Part shown: positions 1 through 8,140 of the stretch, one piece after another
Numbering within the stretch: the stretch's first letter is position 1
Layout: each line of letters begins with the position of its first letter
DNA from: Adineta vaga
Lineage: Eukaryota; Rotifera
DNA length: 64,000 nucleotides
Assembly: GCA_021613535.1 (NCBI GenBank)
Contig: CP075494.1
Location: forward strand, 9,920,001-9,984,000
Reading direction: 5' to 3'
Notes under the pieces: model-generated
Databases searched by the model: none
Told to the model about the DNA's origin: nothing
The model's input: only the letters and a program-made list of their open reading frames with translations
Translations under genes and position numbers: made by a program

Positions 1-1224
1 ACAGGACCACCAGCACCACTCTTTTTTGGAATGCCACCAAGATTTTCTGGTAAAACAAATGTTGATTGGACAGTTAAATATTATATGTGTAAAACAAATC
101 AACCACATCAAATAAACATGGGTGTACCATTTTATGGTCGATATTGGAAGAATGTTCCAAGTGAACCAATAGATCCCACAGATGGTATGAGGAGAAAATA
201 TAAAGAATTATTTAATTATTTGATATTTTCTGCTTTAGGTATGTGGCATAAAGCAAATGCTGTAAATGGTAAATTTGAAGGTGGTTATGCGCCATGGAAT
301 GAAATAAAAAGTTCTTGGTTAACAAATCCAGCTTATAAACAAGAAAATCATGAAAAATCCAAATCATCTTATGCTTATAATGCTCAAGAAGGTATATTCT
401 TAGGTTTTGAATCACCTGAATCATTACGAGATAAAGCAAAATATGCTGTGGATAAAAATGTTGGTGGATTAATGATATGGGCAATTGATCAAGATGATGA
501 TGATTTAACAATGATGAATATTGTATCAACAGCTCCATTATGTCAAAATACTGATCCAAAAGCAACATTTTATAAATGTTCACCATTAAAAGATGAAAAA
601 CGTTGGTGGACATTAGAAGATAGTGAAGAAAATGCTGGTATGTGCGGTCGATCAGCACCATTATATAGAGGTTATTATCCTGTTTGTGATCCTGATGATC
701 CGGGTTATAGTTGTTGTAGTCCTGAAGGCTTTTGTGGATTTTCTGATAAACATTGTAAAAGTCCTGGTGTTAATTATGGTGAAAATCCTGATTTATTAGT
801 TCAAGAACCTGTTCGTCCAACAATCAATCCTATTCTTTGGTATACACTCGATGCACCGGATGGTAAGCGCGGTCGATGTGGACGAGATGTACCTAAACTC
901 GATAATGGTGAATATCCAATATGTAATCCTGATGATGCTAATGCTCACTGTTGTTCAAATGGTGGTTATTGTGGAGCTGGTAAAGAATTTTGTGAATGTG
1001 AAGAATGTATTGATTTCAAAAACGATCCAAAGTTTCGATTCAAACCAAAACAATGGACTGATGATGGAAAATGTGGTAAAAATGCTCCACAAGTCAATGG
1101 TCAAATGGCTATTTGTAATCCTGATTCTAAAACAGCATATTGTTGTTCATCGTCAGGTTACTGTGGTTCAGGTGCTGAATTTTGTGATTGTGAAGGATGT
1201 GTCAATTACAAGAATAAGAACTGA
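1..1224 (+). CDS. GH18 chitinase, 3' part, with three chitin-binding modules
   Basis: An open frame runs from the first base of the window, so the gene begins upstream and only the last 407 codons are seen. The first ~175 residues are the C-terminal half of a glycoside hydrolase family 18 barrel: INMGVPFYGRYW near the start and GGLMIWAIDQDDDD at the last barrel strand, typical of chitinases. Three cysteine-rich modules of ~45 residues follow (about residues 215-255, 290-335 and 355-400), each with CG...P.C.P....CCS..G.CG....C, resembling hevein-type (CBM18) chitin-binding domains. The catalytic DxxDxDxE motif would lie upstream and cannot be checked. A likely secreted enzyme that hydrolyses chitin. 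An AATAAA lies ~30 bp after the stop. No intron in the part seen. The family call is firm; the number of missing exons is unknown. Confidence 0.9.
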   Translation, partial: TGPPAPLFFGMPPRFSGKTNVDWTVKYYMCKTNQPHQINMGVPFYGRYWKNVPSEPIDPTDGMRRKYKELFNYLIFSALGMWHKANAVNGKFEGGYAPWNEIKSSWLTNPAYKQENHEKSKSSYAYNAQEGIFLGFESPESLRDKAKYAVDKNVGGLMIWAIDQDDDDLTMMNIVSTAPLCQNTDPKATFYKCSPLKDEKRWWTLEDSEENAGMCGRSAPLYRGYYPVCDPDDPGYSCCSPEGFCGFSDKHCKSPGVNYGENPDLLVQEPVRPTINPILWYTLDAPDGKRGRCGRDVPKLDNGEYPICNPDDANAHCCSNGGYCGAGKEFCECEECIDFKNDPKFRFKPKQWTDDGKCGKNAPQVNGQMAICNPDSKTAYCCSSSGYCGSGAEFCDCEGCVNYKNKN

Positions 1225-1873
1225 CTTTTTATGTAAATATTTTGTTTTTTATTAATAAAATTTCAAGAAAAAATTTACATTAAATTCATCTCGAACATTC
1301 CAATATAGTTAAAAATCATTGTAAACAAAATAAGTCTTGTATCAAATCTTTTCAATTAAATTTATGATGTTACACAAAATATTGTTTCGAAAAATAGAAA
1401 GCTTCATATTTGTCCACGCCCATGTTAATAGTCATAGTATTCATATTTACCTGTTACATTACTTGCGTTGTCTATGATATTTTATAACATGTGTTTCGTA
1501 CTTGTTTTCACCTTCATTGGGTACATATTATAAACATACTGAAATAGTTTTTTTTCTTCGTCATACATATACAGCGAGAATCGTTTTGATTTCTATAGTA
1601 ATATTCTTCTTCGAGAAATTCCGAAACGATACCTTTTATTATCAATTATAAAAATATCACTCGCCCTCTTTTTGCAAGTCATATTACAAAAAATAAATAA
1701 GCGAGATATTTTTCTTTTCTTCTCTTTTTTTTTAATTTAAGGTGATCAGTAATAATGCAAAGAAAAATAAATATCAAGGATATATTTGTATCAATACAAG
1801 AGAAAGAAGTCGGTTCGACATGGTCCATAACCACTGCCACATTGCTTCTTATTAATCATTCGAAAGAACAAAT
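1225..1873. other. Intergenic, no gene seen
   Basis: A+T-rich spacer holding the poly(A) signal of the chitinase and presumably the promoter of the next gene. No open frame with codon-like content and no RNA gene seen. Confidence 0.6.
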
Positions 1874-2537
1874 ATGTATATTTCTGATACTGTTAGATTA
1901 AATCATCGAATTTATTCAGCATTACGTTGTGGAACGACTTATTTATTTTTCTTATTAATTCCATGCATTATCTGGAGTTTAAAATCAGCAGTGTCTTATG
2001 GAAGAATTGAAAATGTAATAAATAATCACAAGAATACAACATGTTTAGTGTTAAATTATACATTATTGAAACATGAATCAATGAATTGTGGTACTCGTGC
2101 AACGTACAAAACAAATACTTGTTTCGATGAGCATATTTTAGTCCAATATCGACTTGAGAATCAAAGTGATATCATAAGTACTGTGAAAATGATGAATACA
2201 CATACACTACATGATCGATCACAAGTAAGCAGAACTTATTTGATATGAATAGATGTGAATGAGAAAATGTTCTTTGATTTAGATTGGTCAGCGTAATGTT
2301 TGTTTTTATCATCGAACATCTGTGACTACTGTTGTATTAGAACTACCGAATGGCCTGTCATCATTGATTCAACTATTTCTTGCTATCGGATTGCTTGTTT
2401 CATTATTTGTGATCATCTCAATTGCTTTGCTCTTTATTCTAGTAAGATATCGCATCGGAGCTCACTTAACGCCTTCTACAAATTCGGACGATTTGATTGA
2501 TTTTCATTATTCAAATGTACAACAAACAGACTATTAA
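1874..2537 (+). CDS. Small protein with two membrane segments (KCNMB-like topology)
   Basis: Two exons, 1874..2224 and 2283..2537, joined across a 58-bp GT-AG intron in phase 0, give 201 residues. Layout: ~19 cytoplasmic residues, TM1 (about 20-40, TTYLFFLLIPCIIWS), a ~115-residue loop with four cysteines and N-glycosylation motifs NTT, NYT and NQS, TM2 (about 158-182), and a short acidic tail. Two TMs with a four-cysteine glycosylated loop is the architecture of BK-channel beta subunits (KCNMB), but no KCNMB sequence motif is secure, so this is topology-based inference. Start chosen as the first ATG before TM1. It lies upstream of the SL RNA cluster; a gene with similar topology lies on its other side (7032-8140). 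Alternative: an unrelated rotifer-specific membrane protein. Confidence 0.65.
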
Positions 2538-3326
2538 TTAACTAAAAGATGTTATTACAATGATTAGTATTATTTTTGATTGTTAAACAGTTGTTTTCCT
2601 TACTCTTTATTTTTTGTATAAATATACAAGTTACACAATTTCCTAGACATAAGTGAAATAACATGATGAATAATGTTTTTATCGTCATTCGTATCTAAAG
2701 TAATGCCTATCAAAATACGAAATTATCTTTTGTAATGATCGTATCCTACAAGAAAACCAACAAAAACTACAACGATTTCTTTGTATTGAGTAATATTATG
2801 TAGAATTTGAAGATATTTGTCTGTATGACCAGTGACAATGTGACTAATAAATAGATCAAAAATCAGATCTACACCCACACCCTCAAGATCATGCAGACGG
2901 TTGGAAACACCCGTCTGCCGGATTAGTTCTACCAACTAAACCACATCTTTTCAAATAGATAATTTCTTGTGCAGCAAACAACAATAAGCATCGTCATATG
3001 TGTCTTTCCGTGACGAACAGCCGTAGAACAATACTGTTGTTAACTGGTCGAAATATATTATGGTCATCTCGACTCCTCTTATTCTCTGTCACAGTGAAAT
3101 CATGAATGAAACTTTTTTCCACACTCGATTATTGATAGATTCGTATCAATCGTATAGGAGGATAGTAATGTTTATTGAACGAATAGTTTGAATTGCCTTA
3201 TACCACTAAATTTAAGACATGAAGATGAACTAATTTAGGGATATCGTATCCGCTGATATTATACTTCAAAATGTACAATTGATTTCGAACGTGTAACTCT
3301 TTTTTCTCACATATAATAATGTTGTT
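2538..3326. other. Intergenic with tRNA-like relic
   Basis: No gene seen apart from the tRNA-like stretch listed separately. Codon bias and frame length do not support the short minus-strand frame near 2723-2935. Confidence 0.55.
2871..2943 (-). pseudogene. Possible tRNA-derived relic
   Basis: Read on the minus strand this 73-nt stretch has an A-box-like run (TTAGTTGGTAGAAC) and a long stem (GCAGACGG pairing with CCGTCTGC) where an anticodon arm would sit, but the acceptor stem does not pair and the B-box (TGATCTTGAGG) is poor. It could be a decayed tRNA or the head of a tRNA-derived SINE. Weak. Confidence 0.3.
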
Positions 3327-3369
3327 ATTATGCACGGTATATAAAGTTCTCTTTGATTAATGAAAAGTG

Positions 3370-3473
3370 GTTGCTCTGGCAGATCAGTGTTGCCACCGAT
3401 CCGCACGATTTCGTCATCGCAACATGTATTTAATCCGTTAGGATATTTACCTCTTGGTAAGTTGTAATAAGCA
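3370..3473 (-). ncRNA. Spliced-leader (SL) RNA gene A1
   Basis: Reads leftward. The leader exon is 3451..3473 (23 nt; last 22 nt are GCTTATTACAACTTACCAAG then AG), followed at once by a GTAAAT splice donor and an ~81-nt intron-like part ending ...CAGAGCAAC. TTACC/GGTAA around the donor can pair, placing the splice site in a stem as in other SL RNAs; further on GATCGGTG/CACTGATC can close a GCAA tetraloop. The leader agrees with the bdelloid rotifer SL as I recall it, except that all six copies here have T rather than G at the first position. Role: donates its leader to the 5' ends of mRNAs by trans-splicing. The 3' end is approximate; no textbook Sm site lies inside, the nearest being the AACTTTT-like run at the end. 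Confidence 0.88.
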
Positions 3474-3605
3474 ACTAGTTTGAGGGATGTGTAAAGCACG
3501 ATTCTTTTTCTGTCTCTACACATACGACTTTCGGGAGAACGGAAGGAAAAGTAAGATGTGTCGAGACAGCGTAGATGGCGTGCTCTAGAGACCATCGAAA
3601 CAAAT
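3474..3605. promoter_or_regulatory. Bidirectional SL promoter, pair A
   Basis: Spacer between divergent genes A1 and A2. It carries two outward-facing copies of a PSE-like element: minus 3510..3523 (ATGTGTAGAGACAG) and plus 3556..3569 (ATGTGTCGAGACAG), each exactly -50 to -37 from its leader start. Snail-type PSE function is inferred from position and conservation in all six genes. Confidence 0.7.
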
Positions 3606-3709
3606 TGCTTATTACAACTTACCAAGAGGTAAATATCCTAACGGATTAAATACATGTTGCGATGACGAAATCGTGCGGATCGGTGGTAACACTGATCTGC
3701 CAGAGCAAC
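3606..3709 (+). ncRNA. Spliced-leader (SL) RNA gene A2
   Basis: Mirror copy of A1. Leader exon 3606..3628, donor GT at 3629. Identical to A1 except for isolated changes, including GTAA instead of GCAA in the terminal tetraloop (still a GNRA loop). Followed by AACTTTTC. Transcribed rightward from the shared spacer. Confidence 0.88.
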
Positions 3710-3752
3710 AACTTTTCATTAATCAAAGAGAACTTTATATACCGTGCATAAT

Positions 3753-4200
3753 GACGTTACTAAATGTCAGAGAAAATATTCACGGATAAGTAAGTATAGC
3801 GAAAAAAGAAGAGCATTAATTATGCACTAATACAAATATAACAACAAGAAATTCATGAAAATATTACTCTCGGAGATTGATATTGTCTTTAATCTACATA
3901 GCTATTCGTAATCGCAACATAAATGGGGTTTGGTTGTCAAATGCTTCATCTGTTGATTGTCCCTCTTCATTTTCTGCTTCGCATTGCTCTATCAGAGCAA
4001 CAACTTTTATCCATTAATATAGAAAGGTAACTGACTGTGTAGTACAAAATGAGATACGAAAATAATCACTAACATCAAACGTTCTATAACAGTGTTGCAG
4101 ACTGATGTCGAAAGCTTGCTTTCAAATCGGAATAATTGCCACAAGAAAACTCACATTCTTAAGAATTTTATCTTTTATTTCATTTATTGAAAGAAAAGTT
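3753..4200. other. Spacer between SL pairs A and B with an SL 3'-end relic
   Basis: No gene seen. At 3985..4010 lies TTGCTCTATCAGAGCAA followed by CAACTTTT, matching the SL RNA 3' end in both orientations back to back; it may be the remnant of a deleted pair. Confidence 0.45.
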
Positions 4201-4304
4201 GTTGCTCTGGCAGATCAGTGTTGCCACCGATCCGCACGATTTCGTCATCGCAACATGTATTTAATCCGTTAGGATATTTACCTCTTGGTAAGTTGTAATA
4301 AGCA
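4201..4304 (-). ncRNA. Spliced-leader (SL) RNA gene B1
   Basis: Leftward copy. Leader exon 4282..4304, donor immediately after. Same 104-nt length and folding potential as A1. Confidence 0.88.
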
Positions 4305-4435
4305 ACTTGTCTTCACAGTGTGTGGAGCACAAACGTTTCATTGTCTCTACATATATGGTTTTGGAAGTCGTAAAGAAAAAATGAGATGTGTAGAGACAGC
4401 GTAGATGGCGTACTCTAGAGGCCATCGAAACAAAT
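4305..4435. promoter_or_regulatory. Bidirectional SL promoter, pair B
   Basis: 131-bp spacer with PSE-like elements at minus 4341..4354 (ATATGTAGAGACAA, the most divergent copy) and plus 4386..4399 (ATGTGTAGAGACAG), again -50 to -37 from each leader start. The rest of the spacer is less similar to A and C than these elements are. Confidence 0.68.
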
Positions 4436-4539
4436 TGCTTATTACAACTTACCAAGAGGTAAATATCCTAACGGATTAAATACATGTTGCGATGACGAAA
4501 TCGTGCGGATCGGTGGCAACACTGATCTGCCAGAGCAAC
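4436..4539 (+). ncRNA. Spliced-leader (SL) RNA gene B2
   Basis: Rightward copy. Leader exon 4436..4458. The 3' flank reads ACTTTT directly, lacking the extra CA of the other copies. Confidence 0.87.
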
Positions 4540-5690
4540 ACTTTTATAATTAAACATGAAAAAAAATTCAATCTGTAAAGGCTTCTTAACATTTGTTACG
4601 AGTTCTCAATAAAGCTGAGTGAATGTTAATGTGAACAAAAAGTGTCGACATAAATTTGGTTGAGAGTATGGAAAAACGCATTTCATCGCAGAACATGCAT
4701 TGGTTCATAAACGGTTTTTTCGAGTTTGAAGTAGTTGTGGATTTCATTTCCCGAAGCTTAAGTATGTCGCAACTGGTACACTTTTCTTGAGATCTTTATG
4801 GGTGTAATTAGCATTGTGACAAACAGAATCAGCGTTTAAAATATTAACATCAAACAACTGATAGGATACTAGTCTCAGTGCAGCTTTTTCTGAAACGAAC
4901 GAAAATGAATGGAAAAATTCGATGATTGTGCTCAGGTCGGAGTCGTCGTATTGGATGATTACGGTCTAGTCTAATTCCTCGAATATAATACGAGAACACG
5001 TTCTTGTGTGAAGTGGCTTCATATACTGTTGAGTGGTTGAAAGATGGATAAAATATTACCTATGGAACAATAAACTGTCCATATATTAGAAACTACTTAA
5101 TCATTACTACTGCCGAGAATCAATATATGAGATTGAGATCATACATTCGAAAGCTATGACTTTATTGTAATTCTTGAGGGTGTCTATCGAATGAAACTCA
5201 CGACTTTTTGGATATTATTTGCAAATTATCTTAGAGAAATACGAACCCGCTTCACCTACATGGATCCCATTTTTGGATGTTTCTTTTGTTTGCTCTGTGA
5301 GCTGTTCCAATTACTGTTTTTGATGCTTCAAGCGATAGAACACAAGGCAAGTATCGTTATGAATTTACTAAATCAAGGTGGAATACGATGTATTTTGAAG
5401 AAAACGTAAGACTCCCTCACTCGATCCCCCCATTGTTCTTGGCTACTTCGAAGCATTTATCATGTGATAATGATATATCCGCCAAGCAATGTTGCTTTGT
5501 TAAGGGAAAGTAATAAAATTGACATCTATTTAGATGAAAACTAAGAGAATAGTTGCATGGTGGTAGAATATTATAATGAGCGATTTTATTGAATCAACAA
5601 AACAAAACAAAGTATATTCATCCATTATATATTTTCTCCTATCACAACTGGTAGTATCGATACAATGATTGTACTTAGATTATCTTTTTG
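4540..5690. other. Spacer between SL pairs B and C, no gene seen
   Basis: 1.15 kb without recognisable content. A 72-codon frame at 5191..5409 encodes a hydrophobic peptide with no family resemblance or splice partners and is not called. Confidence 0.5.
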
Positions 5691-5711
5691 TATTTGATTA
5701 TTAAAAAAGTT

Positions 5712-5815
5712 GTTGCTCTGGCAGATCAGTGTTGCCACCGATCCGCACGATTTCGTCATCGCAACATGTATTTAATCCGTAAGGATATTTACCTCTTGGT
5801 AAGTTGTAATAAGCA
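5712..5815 (-). ncRNA. Spliced-leader (SL) RNA gene C1
   Basis: Leftward copy. Leader exon 5793..5815. One change inside the intron-like part (CCTTACGG instead of CCTAACGG on its own strand). Leader itself intact. Confidence 0.87.
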
Positions 5816-5946
5816 ATTTTTTACGATAGTCTCTAGAGCACGATTCTCTTGCTGTCTTTACACATATGGTTTCGGGAGAACGGAAGGAAAAGTACGATGT
5901 GTAAAGACCAGGTTGATATCGTGCTCTAGAGACCATCGAAAAAAAT
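5816..5946. promoter_or_regulatory. Bidirectional SL promoter, pair C
   Basis: 131-bp spacer that is itself largely palindromic (CGATAGTCTCTAGAGCACGA near one end, its mirror with GTGCTCTAGAGACCATCG near the other). PSE-like elements: minus 5852..5865 (ATGTGTAAAGACAG) and plus 5897..5910 (ATGTGTAAAGACCA), at -50 to -37 of each gene. Confidence 0.7.
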
Positions 5947-6050
5947 TGCTTATTACAACTTACCAAGAGGTAAATATCCTAACGGATTAAATACATGTTG
6001 CGATGACGAAATCGTGCGGATCGGTGGCAACACTGATCTGCCAGAGCAAC
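5947..6050 (+). ncRNA. Spliced-leader (SL) RNA gene C2
   Basis: Rightward copy. Leader exon 5947..5969, donor GT at 5970. The mirrored similarity continues outside the pair for ~20 bp (5691..6072; ATTTGATTATTA on the left and its complement on the right). Confidence 0.88.
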
Positions 6051-6168
6051 AACTTTTCTAATAATCAAATATTGAACGAGAAGCTATTGTTTTGGAAGAC
6101 ATTGTTGATTTGATGAGTGCAGAATGAAAAAAGAAATGTAAAGTATACTAGCTAGATAGGATTCATAT

Positions 6169-6750
6169 TTGTTACATCGTATAATAAATTTGCTTTGTTG
6201 TGTTTTTCTTGTTTCAATAAAAACGAGACGTGCAGTATTGTGGAAAGGACGTAAAGCATATGTTAAAGATTCAATGGCATTAGATGCAAACATTAAAGAT
6301 TCAATGGCATTAGATGCAAACATTAAAGAAACTGCGTTAAATGTCAAACTATCAGAGAAAGATTGGCTAGCTTCAAAAGATCTAGTAAATAATCCTAAAT
6401 TAAGTGTTGAACAAGTCAATAATGTAAATAGATTTGTTTGCAAATCTTCTCTGAATTCTCTTATAGGATTTCAGGAATTCGAGTAGATACTATCATTAAA
6501 AGTTTTATTAAAAGTAATGGTGTTGTACTAGTAAATAAAAAATTATTATTTTACACTGGTCGTAATTAAATTCGGAATTTATCAATTTATCGAGACAATC
6601 ATCAGTTGAAAATGTAGACAAAAGAATGATTTTAGAATATCTCGTCGGTCAAGGACAATATGTTCACTCCATGGATATACTGTCACTGATACAATCTTCC
6701 ACTAAATATAATCAACATATTGTTGATCAGCTTAAATCTTATATGTAAAC
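6169..6750 (+). pseudogene. Decayed coding fragment with a 30-bp tandem duplication
   Basis: A frame of 105 codons (6169..6486) contains KDSMALDANI twice in a row, encoded by an exact 30-bp tandem repeat (6263..6322). Coding-like text continues in other frames (VDTIIKSFIKSNGVVLVNKK up to ~6569, then a 60-codon run ending KSYM at ~6748). No combination of GT-AG introns I tried joins them in phase, so frameshift decay fits better than a live gene. Family not recognised. Confidence 0.35.
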
Positions 6751-7031
6751 AGTAAATACTATCGCATAGTTTGTCAAAGTTTTTTGCATTTACGATTAAT
6801 GAAAATATAATCATGAATACAAAAAAGATATATAAAGTTCTTTCATTGTCCTACAATAGATGAAATTTGACACAAAAAAAGAGTTTGCATGATTGAATTT
6901 TGTTTCTCTATTCAATATTATCTACATGTGAATTGTGGAAATAAATTTGATTCCATTCTAAAACTAATGTAGTCGTATTATGTTACTTATCTGTCTATAA
7001 AATATCTCATTACGAATCATTTTCGCGAGAA

Positions 7032-8140
7032 ATGCAGTTCAGTATCGGGTGCATATTTTTTCTTATATTAAATTTTTCAAAAACAAATCAAATGATTCTT
7101 GAAACTTCAGAAAAAACAAACAAAAGTAAATTTGATTGACAGAAAAAAAAACTTGATAATCAATTGTTTTAATTCATATAGATTCCAATATACTTCTAAT
7201 TAAAACTCGTGTGAATGAAACTTACTGTGCATGGTCTCCTCGTCCACCATGGAAACTTTGTAATGATCTTTTCAATGACAAACCATTCAATAATTCAGGT
7301 AGTATTACTTTTCTATTACCATCCTATTGAATGAGGAAGAATGAGGAAAAGAAATTTCCGGTGATCGATTTAACCTTCAATTTGATTTCCTTTAGTAGAA
7401 TATTTCGGTATTAATGAAGAAGAGCATCTAAATAATGAATCTTATATTGAAAGTTCAGAGATAAATGCATGTCATGAAATGAATATTACATTTTACTCGA
7501 GAATACGTCAAAGACAAATCAAAATGAATCTCAGTCTTTTTCTATACAATCAAAATAAATGGATTCGTATATGGGATTATGTATATAATGATTGTCAATG
7601 GATATTCCATCAACTTAACATCAAACTAAGCAATCAAAGTGAACAATATGTCAAAGTAAAACGAACATATTGATATGAATTTCAAAAGAAAGCCACATTA
7701 TCTTTCTTTTAGTTACGATTTATTCCCAGTTTAACTTCATTTAATAACATTTCAATGGCTATTGCTATACTCAATATGAGTAAATATACAAAATGTATGT
7801 TGAAGATTTCTTTTCATCTCTTAGGAATATACGTGTATATATATATATATTTTTTTTTGTTCTTTTTGAATAAGGTCATATCGACAAATCACAATTAAAG
7901 AGTCAAGCATCTGCCAAAAGCAATTCATCAAAATATTCATCTGTGTTGGTTCTAGTCGGTGGTCTATTTTCACTTATACTCACTGCAATTTTATTTCTAT
8001 TTATCTATGGTTTTATTGAAAGGCAATGTAATAGATTGGCTCGTCGACGAACAGAACGACGTCAACAAAATGCTCGTAAAACGAAAAATGCCATTAGAGA
8101 TGAATCAACTGTACTTAGTCTGGGAACACATCCTGTATAA
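7032..8140 (+). CDS. Small single-pass or two-TM membrane protein, function unknown
   Basis: Four exons in phase: 7032..7125, 7182..7298, 7396..7655 and 7901..8140, giving 236 residues. The first ~20 residues are hydrophobic (signal peptide or TM). An outer region holds four cysteines (CAWSPRPPWKLC; later ACHEMN and DCQW). One strong TM (about 170-195, VLVLVGGLFSLILTAILFLF) precedes a basic tail (RRRTERRQQNARKTK). The last acceptor was chosen at 7900 because the alternative at 7875 runs into a stop. Its layout resembles the gene at 1874-2537, on the other side of the SL cluster; distant paralogy is possible but unproven. Confidence 0.6.

Larger units (their letters stand above)
3327..3752. 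repeat. Inverted pair A of SL RNA genes (long palindrome)
   Basis: The left arm (from 3327) and right arm (to 3752) are near-perfect inverted copies around a 132-bp centre (3474..3605). Each arm is one SL RNA gene plus ~40 bp of 3' flank that is also mirrored here. The single mismatches visible (for example GGTGGTAAC on the right against GGTGGCAAC on the left) show independent change. No convincing target-site duplication was seen, so a transposon is not needed to explain it. Confidence 0.85.

Noticed and set aside
5191-5409. 72-codon hydrophobic frame
   Set aside because: No motif, no conserved neighbours, and no phase-compatible splice partners.
3266-5990. Open frames of 64-119 codons inside the SL repeats, sharing a common peptide on several strands
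   Set aside because: They are translations of the SL RNA genes and their promoters read in arbitrary frames; the shared peptide follows from the repeated RNA sequence.
3327-6072. Three MITE or foldback transposons
   Set aside because: First reading of the inverted pairs. Dropped because each arm contains the spliced leader with a donor site, equal 104-nt length, and a fixed upstream element; no target-site duplications were seen.
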